A stretch of DNA of 64,000 nt from Phycisphaerales bacterium (GCA_016716475.1 JADJWG010000001.1:124001-188000), one strand, 5' to 3'. Positions 25,581-34,486 are shown, numbered from the stretch's first letter. Notes: generated by a model not told the origin, from the letters alone. Made by a program: numbers and translations.

Positions 25581-26534
25581 ATGAGAAGGGCAAACCTAGG
25601 TCGTAAGCATGCCTTTACCCTGATCGAGTTGCTGGTGGTGGTGGCAATCATCGCCCTGCTGATCTCGATCCTGCTGCCGTCCCTGCGGGATGCGCGGGAA
25701 CAGGCCAAAGTGGCCAAGTGCCTTGCTAATTATCGGACTCTGATGCAGGCAACCACATCCTACCTGCTGGAGTGGAAGGACGGTTTCCCGTTCCAGACGA
25801 CGCCTGGTGGGGGCGGCATCTGCACCTGGATGTATGGCGGCGCAACGGGTCTCGATGAGTATTTCCGCACTTACGCCGGCGGCATCTTCCACATCCCCAT
25901 CCAGAACCGCCCGCTTAACCGCTACATCCTGGGGACTGAGCCCGAACTCGACATCATGAACGGCTCTGTCATCGTAAAACGGGCCGAGATGCAGTTCCTG
26001 GCCTGCCCATCCGACAATAAGGCCTACAACGGCCAGGTCTTCAGCACCTTCAACGTCGAACCCGTTGCGCCCGGTTCCTATGTCGGCGTCGGCACGAGCT
26101 ACCACTACAACCTGCACGCGATCGTCGGCAATTCCTCGCAGTTTCAATGGCGTGGCGGCCCTTCGGACCCATGGGGCGGTCCCGGCAAGTGGGACGAGCG
26201 CGGCCGCGAATTGATGCGCAGCGTGCTCCGACGGCACGCCAGCACCTTTGTAATGTTCCTTGAAGATCCGATGGATTACGGCCTGAACTGGATGCTCCCG
26301 GTTACGGGCTGGCACGGTAAGTTCAACCGCCACTCGACCGGTTACCTCGATGGTCACGCTGTGTACGGACCCGTGGATACGCGCGGCTGGTGCGGCGTCG
26401 GTTGGACGGCGATCAACCCGGATTGGGTGTGGAACTTTGGGCAGACTAAGCCGTCGATCGCGAATTACCTGCCGTCCATTCTGCCGGGCATGACCCCGGC
26501 GGCTTCGCGGCGCACCTGCAATCCGCCCCGCTAG
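25581..26534 (+). CDS. Type II secretion-like pseudopilin with conserved C-terminal domain (copy 2)
   Basis: A 317-residue paralogue of the protein at 21775-22734. It has the same prepilin segment (KHAFTLIELLVVVAIIALL) with Ala at the -1 position where copy 1 has Gly, unusual for a prepilin peptidase site. The C-terminal blocks are the same, ending in the identical RRTCNPPR. Differences concentrate in a surface loop (QTTPGGGGICTW) and near FSTFNVEPVAPG. The ATG at 25581 has AAGGAG 7 bases upstream. The two genes are on the same strand with a helicase between them on the other, so this is a non-tandem duplication or an insertion into a tandem pair. Confidence 0.88.
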   Translation: MRRANLGRKHAFTLIELLVVVAIIALLISILLPSLRDAREQAKVAKCLANYRTLMQATTSYLLEWKDGFPFQTTPGGGGICTWMYGGATGLDEYFRTYAGGIFHIPIQNRPLNRYILGTEPELDIMNGSVIVKRAEMQFLACPSDNKAYNGQVFSTFNVEPVAPGSYVGVGTSYHYNLHAIVGNSSQFQWRGGPSDPWGGPGKWDERGRELMRSVLRRHASTFVMFLEDPMDYGLNWMLPVTGWHGKFNRHSTGYLDGHAVYGPVDTRGWCGVGWTAINPDWVWNFGQTKPSIANYLPSILPGMTPAASRRTCNPPR

Positions 26535-26680
26535 GCACTCTGAACGGTTGACAGTGGATCAGGCGCAAGGCACGATAGGCCCGTGCGGTGGCACGCCCGC
26601 CGCGCGGTCCTTTCGTTTTGCGACCCCGCGAACGACACCGAGCGCCGGGCTATCCCCCAGCCAGTTGAAAGGAGTCCAAG

Positions 26681-27109
26681 TTGAATCCTGCGCTAAAGAA
26701 TGGCATCCTAATCGTGGTTCTGCTCTTGGTGGTCGGACTCGCCTTCTATTTCTACTCCCGTAACACTGGCGAGGAGGCCCTACCCACCTCGGACGAGTAC
26801 GCGACACACTGGATGGACGAGGAAACGGAAGAAAGGTTCTCCCTCTCACCGGCTGAACTGCGCAAATGGCAGACGACTCCGGGCAAGTTGCGTGCCCCTG
26901 ATGACTCCGCCGGCGGTGGCGTCATGGCCATGGGTCCGACCCAGATGGTTTTCAAGAACGATTCGACCGGCAAGTACTCGATCGTCCGGGCCACCATCCA
27001 CGGCCCAACGGGCAAGTGGTACATCGAACGAGACTCCCGTGGACGCGATGTCCCAATTCCGAAGTGGTTGATCGACTACGAGACCCAGGCCGCCCAGGGT
27101 GGTGGGTAG
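26681..27109 (+). CDS. Single-pass membrane protein of unknown function
   Basis: A 142-residue protein: N-terminal transmembrane anchor (about 7-25, GILIVVLLLVVGLAFYFYS), then a charged soluble domain with TSDEYATHWMDEETEERF, LSPAELRKWQT, and a C-terminal strand region GKYSIVRATIHGPTGKWYIERD. I recognise no family. The start is a TTG at 26681 with an excellent AAAGGAG site 6 bases upstream. It lies just after pseudopilin copy 2 (146 bases) and may be co-transcribed, hinting at an envelope role, though that is inference. Confidence 0.72.
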   Translation: MNPALKNGILIVVLLLVVGLAFYFYSRNTGEEALPTSDEYATHWMDEETEERFSLSPAELRKWQTTPGKLRAPDDSAGGGVMAMGPTQMVFKNDSTGKYSIVRATIHGPTGKWYIERDSRGRDVPIPKWLIDYETQAAQGGG

Positions 27110-27187
27110 CGGGTCTGCCAGTCGGATCGGTCACCGCCGCAGCAGGTAGAGCCGACTTGCTCTGCGAGTCGCACACTTATTGTTCTG

Positions 27188-27718
27188 CTATCCCCCCGCC
27201 CGGGCGGCATTGAGGCGCGCCGCAAGGTGGCGCGCCTCAGCCACGCTGAAATCCCCATTCAGCATGAGCACACCCCCTTCGAGCGGTGCCCGCAGGCGCG
27301 GCGACATGACGAGGGCGCCGTCAATCAGGACCGCGAGGCGTTCTCCGACGAGCGCGCGAGTGCCATAGTCCAGCGCTACAGTCCCGCCCGAGGTAAATTC
27401 TACCTTTACAAACGAGCGCTGCGTCCCTTCGAGCGCCGTAGCAGTCAGCACATCCCGCTCCGTGACCAACGGTTCCATTTCGACGAACAGCGGCAACCCG
27501 ACCTCGTCGACAGTACGAACGAAACCATCGCGCGGTTTCTCGCTCGCGACGTGCAGGCCGAAACGGACCGGCTCTGGGGCTGGGTCCGCCCGCACCCCGA
27601 CCAACACACAACCCCCCGTACCGCCACACGTCAGGGCGGCGGCCATGAGCACGGCTCCGACCCCACGGTGGCGTTCTGTTGCGCTTCCGTAGTGAAACCT
27701 CTGAGTACGTTCCTTCAT
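27188..27718 (-). CDS. Exported protein with a SecD P1-head-like domain
   Basis: A 176-residue protein. The N-terminus has a hydrophobic export segment (GAVLMAAALTCGGTGGCVL); the Cys has only a poor lipobox (TGGC). The C-terminal ~80 residues follow the pattern of the SecD P1 head subdomain: VKVEFTSGGTVALDYGTRALVGERLAVLIDG, then ALVMSPRLRAPLEGGVLMLNGDFSVAEARHLAARL, read here as regions. In SecD this domain lies outside the membrane and assists protein translocation. Here it stands alone without the six-helix SecD channel. Its ATG overlaps the CCA-enzyme stop codon (ATGA), indicating translational coupling. Confidence 0.65.
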   Translation of the reverse strand: MKERTQRFHYGSATERHRGVGAVLMAAALTCGGTGGCVLVGVRADPAPEPVRFGLHVASEKPRDGFVRTVDEVGLPLFVEMEPLVTERDVLTATALEGTQRSFVKVEFTSGGTVALDYGTRALVGERLAVLIDGALVMSPRLRAPLEGGVLMLNGDFSVAEARHLAARLNAARAGG

Positions 27719-28986
27719 GGTTGTACCATTCCGCGCCGAAATTCGGCGACCAGCGCCTCCATCCGTTGCAAGGCCGCTGAACGATCCGGTAGTTCCTCGT
27801 TGAGTTGGGCCGTGTAAAGCACGTTCAGAATGTCCTTGAACGCCGGCCCGGCAGTGAGGCCGGCCGCCAATAGATCCGAGCCGGTGATCCACGGCGCGGG
27901 AGCAATGTCCTGCGGAGCAATGGCCGCAATACGCTCCCGTAGCATAGTGTGTCGCGCTGCGCCATCCGACTGTGCGGTGAGACGGACCGCCATCCACTGC
28001 CACAGGTCAAGCCAGTGCGGGTGTGCGCACAAGCGCTTCAACTCGGCCAGCGATAACACAGCCGGATCATCACATGCCGCCTGCTGTGCCACCAGCCAGA
28101 GCACCGCGGCCCGCTCGTCGTTGGAGAGGGTCAGGGCGCGGCAGATCTGTTCGAGTTCTGTTGCTCCACGATCGGACAGCAGTACAGCAAGCGACAGCTC
28201 AAACGAAGCGTTCGCCGGGAGTGCCTCGAGTGTGACTAGCGCGCTTTCCGCCTGCGCTGCCGCCCATTGTGCCCCCGGCCATAGGTACGGCCGCAAGCCG
28301 CAATTGCCGAGCAGCGCCCATGCGGTCGCGCGACTTGGATGGGTCAACATGCGCTGCAACTCATCGCGAACACGCTCAGCCGCTACATCCGCGAGGCGTG
28401 GGGCATGTTGGAGGATGGCTGCGGCGGTCGGCTCGGCGAGCACAAAACCCAGTCGTGCGGCAAACCGGACGGCGCGCAGCAGGCGGAGATGGTCCTCGGC
28501 GAAGCGGGCGGCGGGATTCCCGATCGCACTCAGACGCCGCGCGACCAGATCGGCGCGCCCTCCCACGTAGTCGTGGAGCATTCCCGCCTGTGGATCCAGG
28601 AACATGCCGTTGACAGTGAAGTCGCGGCGGGCGGCATCGTGGCGGGCATCCGACAGGTGCACTACCGCAGGGCGCCGGCCGTCGTGGTAGTCTCCGTCTT
28701 CACGAAAGGTCGCCACCTCGACCCAGCGGCCCAAGCTTTGGACAAGCACGACTCCGAAGGCCGCTCCGACCTGCCGCGTGCGCCGAAAGAGCGCGGTGAC
28801 ACGCTCGGGCGGGGCTGAAGTGGCGACGTCATAGTCCTGGGGAACCGTTCCCAGGAGCAAGTCGCGCACGCATCCCCCGGCAAGATAAGCTTCAAAGCCC
28901 GCCGCGACGAGCGTACGCACCACGGCCACGGCCGGCTGCGCTTCCGGCGGAAGCACCCCTTCAAACGCGACACACTCTGCGGACAT
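27715..28986 (-). CDS. CCA tRNA nucleotidyltransferase / poly(A) polymerase family
   Basis: A 423-residue class II nucleotidyltransferase that adds or repairs the 3' CCA of tRNAs. Motifs: FEAYLAGGCVRDLLLG (GGxVRDxLLG), the catalytic Asp pair in PQDYDVATSA, RRDFTVNGMFLD, GRADLVARRLSAIGNPAARFAEDHLRLLRAVRFAARL (region, RNA-binding and neck), and ERVRDELQRML. The C-terminal half is helical body/tail. The tRNA gene in this window lacks an encoded CCA, which fits the need for this enzyme. The start at 28986 has a weak SD. The stop codon overlaps the start of the SecD-head-like gene. Confidence 0.93.
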   Translation of the reverse strand: MSAECVAFEGVLPPEAQPAVAVVRTLVAAGFEAYLAGGCVRDLLLGTVPQDYDVATSAPPERVTALFRRTRQVGAAFGVVLVQSLGRWVEVATFREDGDYHDGRRPAVVHLSDARHDAARRDFTVNGMFLDPQAGMLHDYVGGRADLVARRLSAIGNPAARFAEDHLRLLRAVRFAARLGFVLAEPTAAAILQHAPRLADVAAERVRDELQRMLTHPSRATAWALLGNCGLRPYLWPGAQWAAAQAESALVTLEALPANASFELSLAVLLSDRGATELEQICRALTLSNDERAAVLWLVAQQAACDDPAVLSLAELKRLCAHPHWLDLWQWMAVRLTAQSDGAARHTMLRERIAAIAPQDIAPAPWITGSDLLAAGLTAGPAFKDILNVLYTAQLNEELPDRSAALQRMEALVAEFRRGMVQP

Positions 28987-29083
28987 GGTGTGTTATGGTA
29001 CGTGGGATTGAACCAGCCGTGGAGAGTCGCACGGAGCTGGGGACTGCGAGCGTCCTCAGCCCCTCCGCGGAGCTCATCTCATG

Positions 29084-29113
29084 AAAAAACCCCGGGCACG
29101 CTCAAGCCGGGGT
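29084..29113 (-). terminator. Intrinsic terminator of rpsL-rpsG
   Basis: On the minus strand ACCCCGG and CCGGGGT (29113-29107 with 29095-29089) pair around an 11-nt loop and are followed by a T-run (29088-29084), 33 bases after the rpsG stop. This is a standard Rho-independent terminator. Confidence 0.9.
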
Positions 29114-29145
29114 CATTTCGGTAGTCCATTTTGCGACAGGTGTGT

Positions 29146-29628
<483 letters not shown>

Positions 29629-29680
29629 GGTGTCGTGCAATCCCTCAGGCCGGCGCCTGCCGCGGCCGGCTCAGGCCCTG

Positions 29681-30073
29681 CTACTTCTTCCGCCGCTTGA
29701 CGCCGTACTTGCTCCGGCTGCGATTGCGCGCCTTGCCTTCCTTGTCGTTCTGCACGGCCGCGCAGTCGAGCTTGCCGCGGACGATGTGGAAACGCACACC
29801 GGGCAGGTCGCGTACACGGCCGCCGCGAACGAGGACGATCGAGTGTTCCTGCAGATTGTGGTCGACCCCGGGAATGTAGGCCGTGACTTCCTTGCCGTTC
29901 GTCAGGCGCACACGGGCCACCTTTCGCAACGCGGAGTTCGGCTTCTTGGGAGTCTGTGTCTTAACCTGGAGGCAGACCCCCCGCCGGAACGGCGAACGCT
30001 CCAGGTCGCGGACCTTGGACTTCGCAGCCACATCCCGGCGCGGGCGGCGCACTAGTTGATTAATCGTCGGCAT
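29681..30073 (-). CDS. rpsL: 30S ribosomal protein S12
   Basis: S12 sits at the decoding site. The 130-residue product begins MPTINQLVRRPR and carries the family core KTQTPKKPNSALRKVARVRL, TAYIPGVDHNLQEHSIVLVRGGRVRDLPGVRFHIVRG (region) and a basic C-terminal KYGVKRRKK. Lys in the KKPNS loop and the VRGGRV segment are streptomycin-resistance hot spots and appear wild type. First gene of the rpsL-rpsG transcript, starting about 50 nt after a predicted promoter. Confidence 0.98.
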   Translation of the reverse strand: MPTINQLVRRPRRDVAAKSKVRDLERSPFRRGVCLQVKTQTPKKPNSALRKVARVRLTNGKEVTAYIPGVDHNLQEHSIVLVRGGRVRDLPGVRFHIVRGKLDCAAVQNDKEGKARNRSRSKYGVKRRKK

Positions 30074-30130
30074 CGCACTTCCGCTGCTGAACCATAAACC
30101 TTATGCCACCAGAATAGCGGCAGATCGTTG

Positions 30131-30158
30131 AGTATACCGTGCGCTGAGACGCTGCCAA
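30131..30158 (-). promoter_or_regulatory. Predicted rpsL-rpsG promoter
   Basis: Minus-strand TTGGCA (30158-30153), 16-base spacer, TATACT (30136-30131). The leader would be about 50 nt. The rest of the 30074-30365 gap shows nothing else. Confidence 0.65.
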
Positions 30159-30365
30159 GGCCCCGCCGCTGTGAATTCCTGGCCTCCCGACCGCTGCGGG
30201 GTGCCGGGGATCCGCACCATCACCCGACGGGAGGGTCTCCGAACGGACTCATGGGTGCGAACCCGCCCCCGCCATATTCGCATGCTCTTTATTAGCAATG
30301 ATTTACGGTGCGAATCCGCGACCGTGGTGGGCTCGGCGGCAGGGTTCCTGCCCCAACGGACCTGC

Positions 30366-30803
30366 TCAGCGCGTATTCTCCTTCAACAACCAGACTTCAT
30401 TCCCACTGTCGCTGTAAGCGACTTTCGTCATGTAGGACTGCATCAGCATCAGGCCCCGGCCGCTGGGACGCTCCAGGTTCTCATCCGCAGTCGGGTCCGG
30501 TACCTTTTCAGGGCAGAAGCCGGGACCCTCGTCACGGACCATGAAGACGATGCGCTGCGGGTCCACGTAATAACGCAAGTGAACGTGCTTCGAGCGATCG
30601 TTGCAGTTGCCGTGTTTGACGGCGTTGGTCACCGCTTCCTCGAAGGCGAGCTTGATCGCGAAGATGGTATCCTCGTCGTAACCGCAGTCGTGCAGCGCGG
30701 CCATGATGCGTGCTTCGGGTTCCTTCAGCAGACGCAGATCGTTCTTGACCGTGACATCGGTCAATTGCGCGTCGGCTATGCCAAAATCAGGAGGCACCTT
30801 CAT
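30366..30803 (-). CDS. RsbW-like anti-sigma factor / serine kinase (HATPase)
   Basis: A 145-residue GHKL-fold ATPase like RsbW and SpoIIAB. These bind a sigma factor and phosphorylate a STAS antagonist. Motifs: N box FAIKLAFEEAVTNAVKHGN (E-AV-N-KHG), G1 VRDEGPGFCP (DxGxGF), and G2 SGRGLMLMQSYM. Length and order match the family. The ATG at 30803 is 31 bases after the stop of the STAS gene, so the two are one operon. No sigma-B-type gene is adjacent; the regulated sigma factor may be elsewhere. Confidence 0.9.
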   Translation of the reverse strand: MKVPPDFGIADAQLTDVTVKNDLRLLKEPEARIMAALHDCGYDEDTIFAIKLAFEEAVTNAVKHGNCNDRSKHVHLRYYVDPQRIVFMVRDEGPGFCPEKVPDPTADENLERPSGRGLMLMQSYMTKVAYSDSGNEVWLLKENTR

Positions 30804-30834
30804 GGCCCACTCTGACCCCTGCACCGGTCGCCAC

Positions 30835-31200
30835 TTACCCCTGCTCGAACGCGCTGAGGGCCTGCTCCGACGTGTCGTGGATGTCGAACACGCGGTTGAG
30901 CCGAGTGATCAGAAAGACCTTGAAGATCTGCTTGTTGATGTTGGAGAGCTTGAGGCGGCCCTTCTGTTCCTGGACCTTCTGGTTGAGCGTGATCAGCATG
31001 CCGAGCGCAGCGCTTGCCAGGTGATCCACGTTTTCGAAGTTCAGCAGCAGTTGGAGACCCGGTTCGGCCTCGGCCAAACGCCGCAGTTCGTCGCCGATCT
31101 CCTGGATCGAAAGCTCTTCCAAAATCTTCCGGTCGGCGAACTCGACGACCGAAACCTGCCCGATCCGTTTGATCTTGAGGTGCGATGACGGCTGTTCCAT
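30835..31200 (-). CDS. STAS-domain anti-sigma factor antagonist (RsbV-like)
   Basis: A 121-residue STAS protein. STAS antagonists release sigma factors by binding the partner kinase when unphosphorylated. The pattern is strand-rich at the N-terminus (GQVSVVEFADRKIL), then the phospho-site helix LLLNFENVDHLASAALGMLITL, where Ser in ASAALG is the candidate phosphoserine. It ends FLITRLNRVFDIHDTSEQALSAF, a standard STAS close. The ATG at 31200 has GGAGGT 10 bases upstream. Operon partner of the RsbW-like kinase. A TATAAT lies upstream at 31296-31301 without a clear -35. Confidence 0.9.
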   Translation of the reverse strand: MEQPSSHLKIKRIGQVSVVEFADRKILEELSIQEIGDELRRLAEAEPGLQLLLNFENVDHLASAALGMLITLNQKVQEQKGRLKLSNINKQIFKVFLITRLNRVFDIHDTSEQALSAFEQG

Positions 31201-31496
31201 TCCGGCAGTAACCTCCGCGGGCTTCGGCGAATATACGCTCCCGCAGCGACCGATCCGGGGCCGGGCCACGGACGCTCCGGGCCTTGGCCGCGCCAATTAT
31301 AGGCGATTCTGCGGGCGTCACGCGGGGCTGTCAACCAACTTAGTCCGCCGGACCGCCCGGGCGCGCCGGCTGCGCGGGCCCTTTGTCACAGCCCGCCGCG
31401 TTGAGTACCATAGCCACTTCCGCTCGGATGAGGCGCGCGGCACGGCGGCGCCCCGGTGCATCCGGGCCGAACTCAAACCCGCGGAGGCCTGCGTCC

Positions 31497-32114
31497 TTGT
31501 CCGATACGACCGTCCAACGGTACTACCGCCTGCAATCCTACGTCTACGACGCGACGCGCTGGACGATCCTGCACGGTCGCCGGCGCGCCGCCGCGGCCCT
31601 GCGACTACGACCGGGCAGCTCCGTACTCGAGGTCGGCTGCGGCACCGGGTTGAACTTCCGCCATGTGCTGGCCCACCTGAATCCCGCCGCGAATGGGCGA
31701 CTCATCGGACTCGACTTCTCCGCCGACATGCTGCGCCGAGCCGCCCGCCGGGTGGCGCGACACGGCTGGCCGCACGTCGAACTGGCACAGGCGGATGCGA
31801 CGACGATGGACCTGGGGCGCACGTTCGACGCGGTCTACTTCGCATACAGTCTGACGATGATCCCGAACTGGCCGGCGGCCTTGGAACGGGCGTATGCCCA
31901 TCTCAAGCCGGGCGGGGTGGCGGTGGTGCTCGATTTCAGTCGCTTTGCGGGCTGGGGACCGCTGGGAGCGTTGCCGCGGGGCTGGCTGCGGTGGAATCAT
32001 GTCGAGACGGAACGCAATTACGAAGATGAGATTCGGCGGCGTTTCGACCACTGCGAAGTTAAGTATTGGGGCGGGGGCTACAACTTCACGGCCGTCGGCC
32101 GAAGGGGAGCATGA
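31497..32114 (+). CDS. btaB: SAM-dependent methyltransferase, probable BtaB-like enzyme
   Basis: A 205-residue class I methyltransferase. Motif I is VLEVGCGTGLNFRHVL, and LIGLDFSADML, ADATTMDL and YSLTMIPNWPAALERA complete the Rossmann pattern. Its stop overlaps the start of the btaA-like gene (ATGA). In Rhodobacter, BtaA transfers the 3-amino-3-carboxypropyl group of SAM to diacylglycerol and BtaB trimethylates the product to form the betaine lipid DGTS. The order and overlap support this role; the general family alone would not. The start is TTG at 31497 with GGAGG 10 bases upstream, giving the usual BtaB size. The longer GTG-like frame adds a non-conserved Arg/Ala head. Confidence 0.82.
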   Translation: MSDTTVQRYYRLQSYVYDATRWTILHGRRRAAAALRLRPGSSVLEVGCGTGLNFRHVLAHLNPAANGRLIGLDFSADMLRRAARRVARHGWPHVELAQADATTMDLGRTFDAVYFAYSLTMIPNWPAALERAYAHLKPGGVAVVLDFSRFAGWGPLGALPRGWLRWNHVETERNYEDEIRRRFDHCEVKYWGGGYNFTAVGRRGA

Positions 32115-33337
32115 CGATGGTCCAAGTCCTCGACATGCCCGCAGGCGAGCGGCGCGCCTGGCTGGAGCGGATGGTGTTCCGCGGCATCGTGTTCAACATG
32201 TCGTGGGAAGACCCGGAGATGGACCGCCAGGCGTTCCGACTGACGCCGGACGACACGGTGATCTCGATCAGTTCGGCCGGCTGCAATCCGCTGAACTTTC
32301 TCTGCCAGAACCCGCGTCGGCTGATCAGCGTGGACGGCAATCCCGCGCAGAACGCCATTCTCGAACTGAAACTGGCGACGATTGCCACGTGTGACTACGA
32401 AACGTTCTTCGACATCTTCGCGGCGCGGCGTCCGAGCATCGTGAGCAAGGTGTACCGTACGCGGCTGCGCGGTGAACTCTCGGTCCGCTCGCAGGAATTC
32501 TGGGATCGGCACCTGTGGATGGCGCACCGCGGGTTGTATGACTTCGGCAAGATGGGGCTCGCGGCGCGTCTGATCCGCTTCGTCCTGCCGCGTATCGGGA
32601 TCTCTGCCCGGCGCATGGAGGAGTTCTTCGAGCTGCGCAGCGTCGCGGAACAGCAGGCCTACTACGAGCGCCACGTGGCCCCGCGGCTGTGGGGGCCGGT
32701 GGTGCATCGACTCTGCAAGTCGCGCTGGTTCATGTACCTGTGCGGCGTTCATCCGCGGCAGTTCGACCTGGTGCACGGGCGGCACGACATGTACGCCTAC
32801 GTGCGGGAGCGCCTCGAGTACGCGCTGACACGCGTGCCGATCTACGACAATTACTTCCTCAGCGTAACGGCCACGGGGCGTTTTCGCGGGCAACGCGTCC
32901 CCCCCTACCTGCTCCCGGAGAACTTCGCGACGCTGCGGGCTAATCTGGACCGCGTTCTGGTGGTCAACGGCTGGCTCGGCCCGTTCCTCGATACGCAGCC
33001 GGCCGGCTCGATCACGAAGTTCAACCTGCTCGACATTTTCGACTGGATGACGCCCGAGGTTTTCGAGGGCACGCTGCGCAGCGTCCTGCGCGCGGCCGCC
33101 CCGGGGGCCACCCTGATCTACCGCAGCGGGAGCTACCGCCTCGACCCGCCGCCGTCGATCGCGCGGCACGTGCAACGGCACGATGAACTGGCCCAGCGCC
33201 TGTTCGCGACGGATCGCTCGGCGACGTACGGCAGCTTCTACGTCCTGTCCGTGCTCAGCAAACCGAACGGGCACGATCCAAATCACGCTGTCGCGGTCGA
33301 GCCGAACAGCGCGGAAGTTGGGGCAGCGGGGGTATAG
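32111..33337 (+). CDS. btaA: SAM:diacylglycerol 3-amino-3-carboxypropyltransferase, BtaA-like (DUF3419)
   Basis: A 408-residue DUF3419 protein, the family of BtaA, the first enzyme of diacylglyceryl-trimethylhomoserine synthesis. Landmarks: FNMSWEDPEMDRQAF, VISISSAGCNPLNFLC (SAM-binding glycine-type motif), ISVDGNPAQNAILELK, the long helical middle, IYDNYFLSVTATGRF, and the C-terminal ITKFNLLDIFDWM with WLGPFL. The ATG at 32111 overlaps the btaB stop by 4 bases and has GGGGAG upstream, so the two are translationally coupled. The protein is likely membrane-peripheral, working at the inner leaflet. The product would be a phosphorus-free membrane lipid. Confidence 0.88.
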   Translation: MTMVQVLDMPAGERRAWLERMVFRGIVFNMSWEDPEMDRQAFRLTPDDTVISISSAGCNPLNFLCQNPRRLISVDGNPAQNAILELKLATIATCDYETFFDIFAARRPSIVSKVYRTRLRGELSVRSQEFWDRHLWMAHRGLYDFGKMGLAARLIRFVLPRIGISARRMEEFFELRSVAEQQAYYERHVAPRLWGPVVHRLCKSRWFMYLCGVHPRQFDLVHGRHDMYAYVRERLEYALTRVPIYDNYFLSVTATGRFRGQRVPPYLLPENFATLRANLDRVLVVNGWLGPFLDTQPAGSITKFNLLDIFDWMTPEVFEGTLRSVLRAAAPGATLIYRSGSYRLDPPPSIARHVQRHDELAQRLFATDRSATYGSFYVLSVLSKPNGHDPNHAVAVEPNSAEVGAAGV

Positions 33338-33776
33338 GAATGGAGAGATTCGCGGGCGGGACGCCCGTCGTCCCGGGGGGCGGGGGCGCTGTGCGTGGCG
33401 GGGTGGGGTGTGAAGGTGGGGGGAATGGCTGGGTTTCGCGCAACGGGACGGCACAAGAGTGGGGAAGAATCTGCCAAGAATATCAAGAATGCGCGCCTGT
33501 CGCGCGCCAGAAGTGAGATTCTTGGAAGATGGGTAAGATCGCGGGGAGGGGAAGCGGTGCGGGAGCGTTCCGGGGCGCGGGAGCGGCGCGGGGTCGGGGT
33601 GGACGGCGGGGATGAAGGGCGGCATGCGCATGCAGGAGGATTACCCCGGGTACGATCGAGGGCAAGGCGAAGTTGCGGGGTGCGCAGTGGCGAGCGGTGA
33701 GGCGCGACGGGGGGCGAATCGTCATGGCCCAAAGCGCGGCGGCGTGCGATCGCCAGCGCGGGGTGCGGTCGGATGA

Positions 33777-34175
33777 AACGGCGGGGTACGGCAGATCGAC
33801 GGACGCTCAATTCGGAGCCGCTTCGGCGGTGGTGACCGCCAAGCGCTGCACGAGCTGTTCCGCCGCCACGCGCAGGCGGCCGGCCACGAGATCAAGCAGC
33901 ACGCCTGGCCCAACGACCTCGTGAGCCGTCTGCAAGCGGACCCGGCCGCCGCGGATGAGGGCATCTTCCTCCTGCCGGCCGCAGGCGGCCCCGCGCTGCG
34001 CATCCCGCCGCAGGTGGTGCAGCGCAACAAGCCGTCGCTGCTCGTCTTCCTCAACCCGCCGGGGCTGAGCGGGACGTACACGCTCGAGGTCCGCGCCCGC
34101 GTGGGCCGCGGCAGCGCCGCCCGCGAGCTGCGCACCGGCCGGCTCGACGGCCCGCTGACGGCCGCCGCGGAGTGA
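33777..34175 (+). pseudogene. DUF4469-like C-terminal remnant
   Basis: Frame open after a TGA at 33774-33776, with no ATG or GTG before 33921, and a stop at 34175. The conserved end NKPSLLVFLNPPGLSGTYTLEVRARV and GSAARELRTGRLDGPL looks like the Ig-like DUF4469 domain, normally the C-terminus of a longer HU-like DNA-binding-type protein. The N-terminal domain is absent in every frame upstream, and the surrounding bases are low-complexity and G-rich, so this is probably a decayed fragment. A small product from GTG 33921 is possible. The 33338-34746 stretch (1.4 kb) holds this remnant and repeats but no other supportable gene. Confidence 0.5.
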
Positions 34176-34177
34176 GG

Positions 34178-34260
34178 GCGGGGGAACGGGGGAACGGGGG
34201 CACGTGGGAACGGCGCGGGGGAACGGCGCCGGGAGGGAAGGGAACAAGGGAACAACGTAA
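34178..34260. repeat. GGGGGAAC-type low-complexity repeat
   Basis: Short irregular copies of GGGGGAAC and GGGAACAA units follow the DUF4469 remnant, with strongly purine-biased composition on the plus strand. Confidence 0.6.
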
Positions 34261-34383
34261 CAACGGCAAGGCCCGCGCCACGGGCGGCCCCGCGGCCCGT
34301 ACGCGGACCTTCGCGTCCCAGTGCGCGATCCCGGGTCCTGCCGCGGCGCGATCCGGGCCGGGCAGAGGCTGCGCCCGCGCTGC

Positions 34384-34486
34384 GGCGTGGTACGGTCCGT
34401 ACCACGCCGTGGTCTGGTGCGCACCACGCCGTGGTCGGGTGCGTACCACGCCGTGGTCGGGTTCGTACCACGCCGTGGTCGACACG
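34384..34486. repeat. 22-bp tandem repeat array with palindromic core
   Basis: Four head-to-tail 22-bp units (34399-34420, 34421-34442, 34443-34464, 34465-34486), each holding ACCACG-C-CGTGGT. An inverted copy precedes them (GGCGTGGTACG at 34384-34394 paired with 34398-34408). The four cores are identical; the variable bases are at the unit ends. Confidence 0.85.

Noticed and set aside
32078..33631. 517-codon open frame antisense to btaA
   Set aside because: It mirrors the conserved BtaA frame in GC-rich DNA, has no SD or domain, and its protein is Arg/Pro-rich and low-complexity.
34399..34486. Possible CRISPR array
   Set aside because: The repeats are contiguous with no spacers, the period is 22 bp and no cas gene is near.
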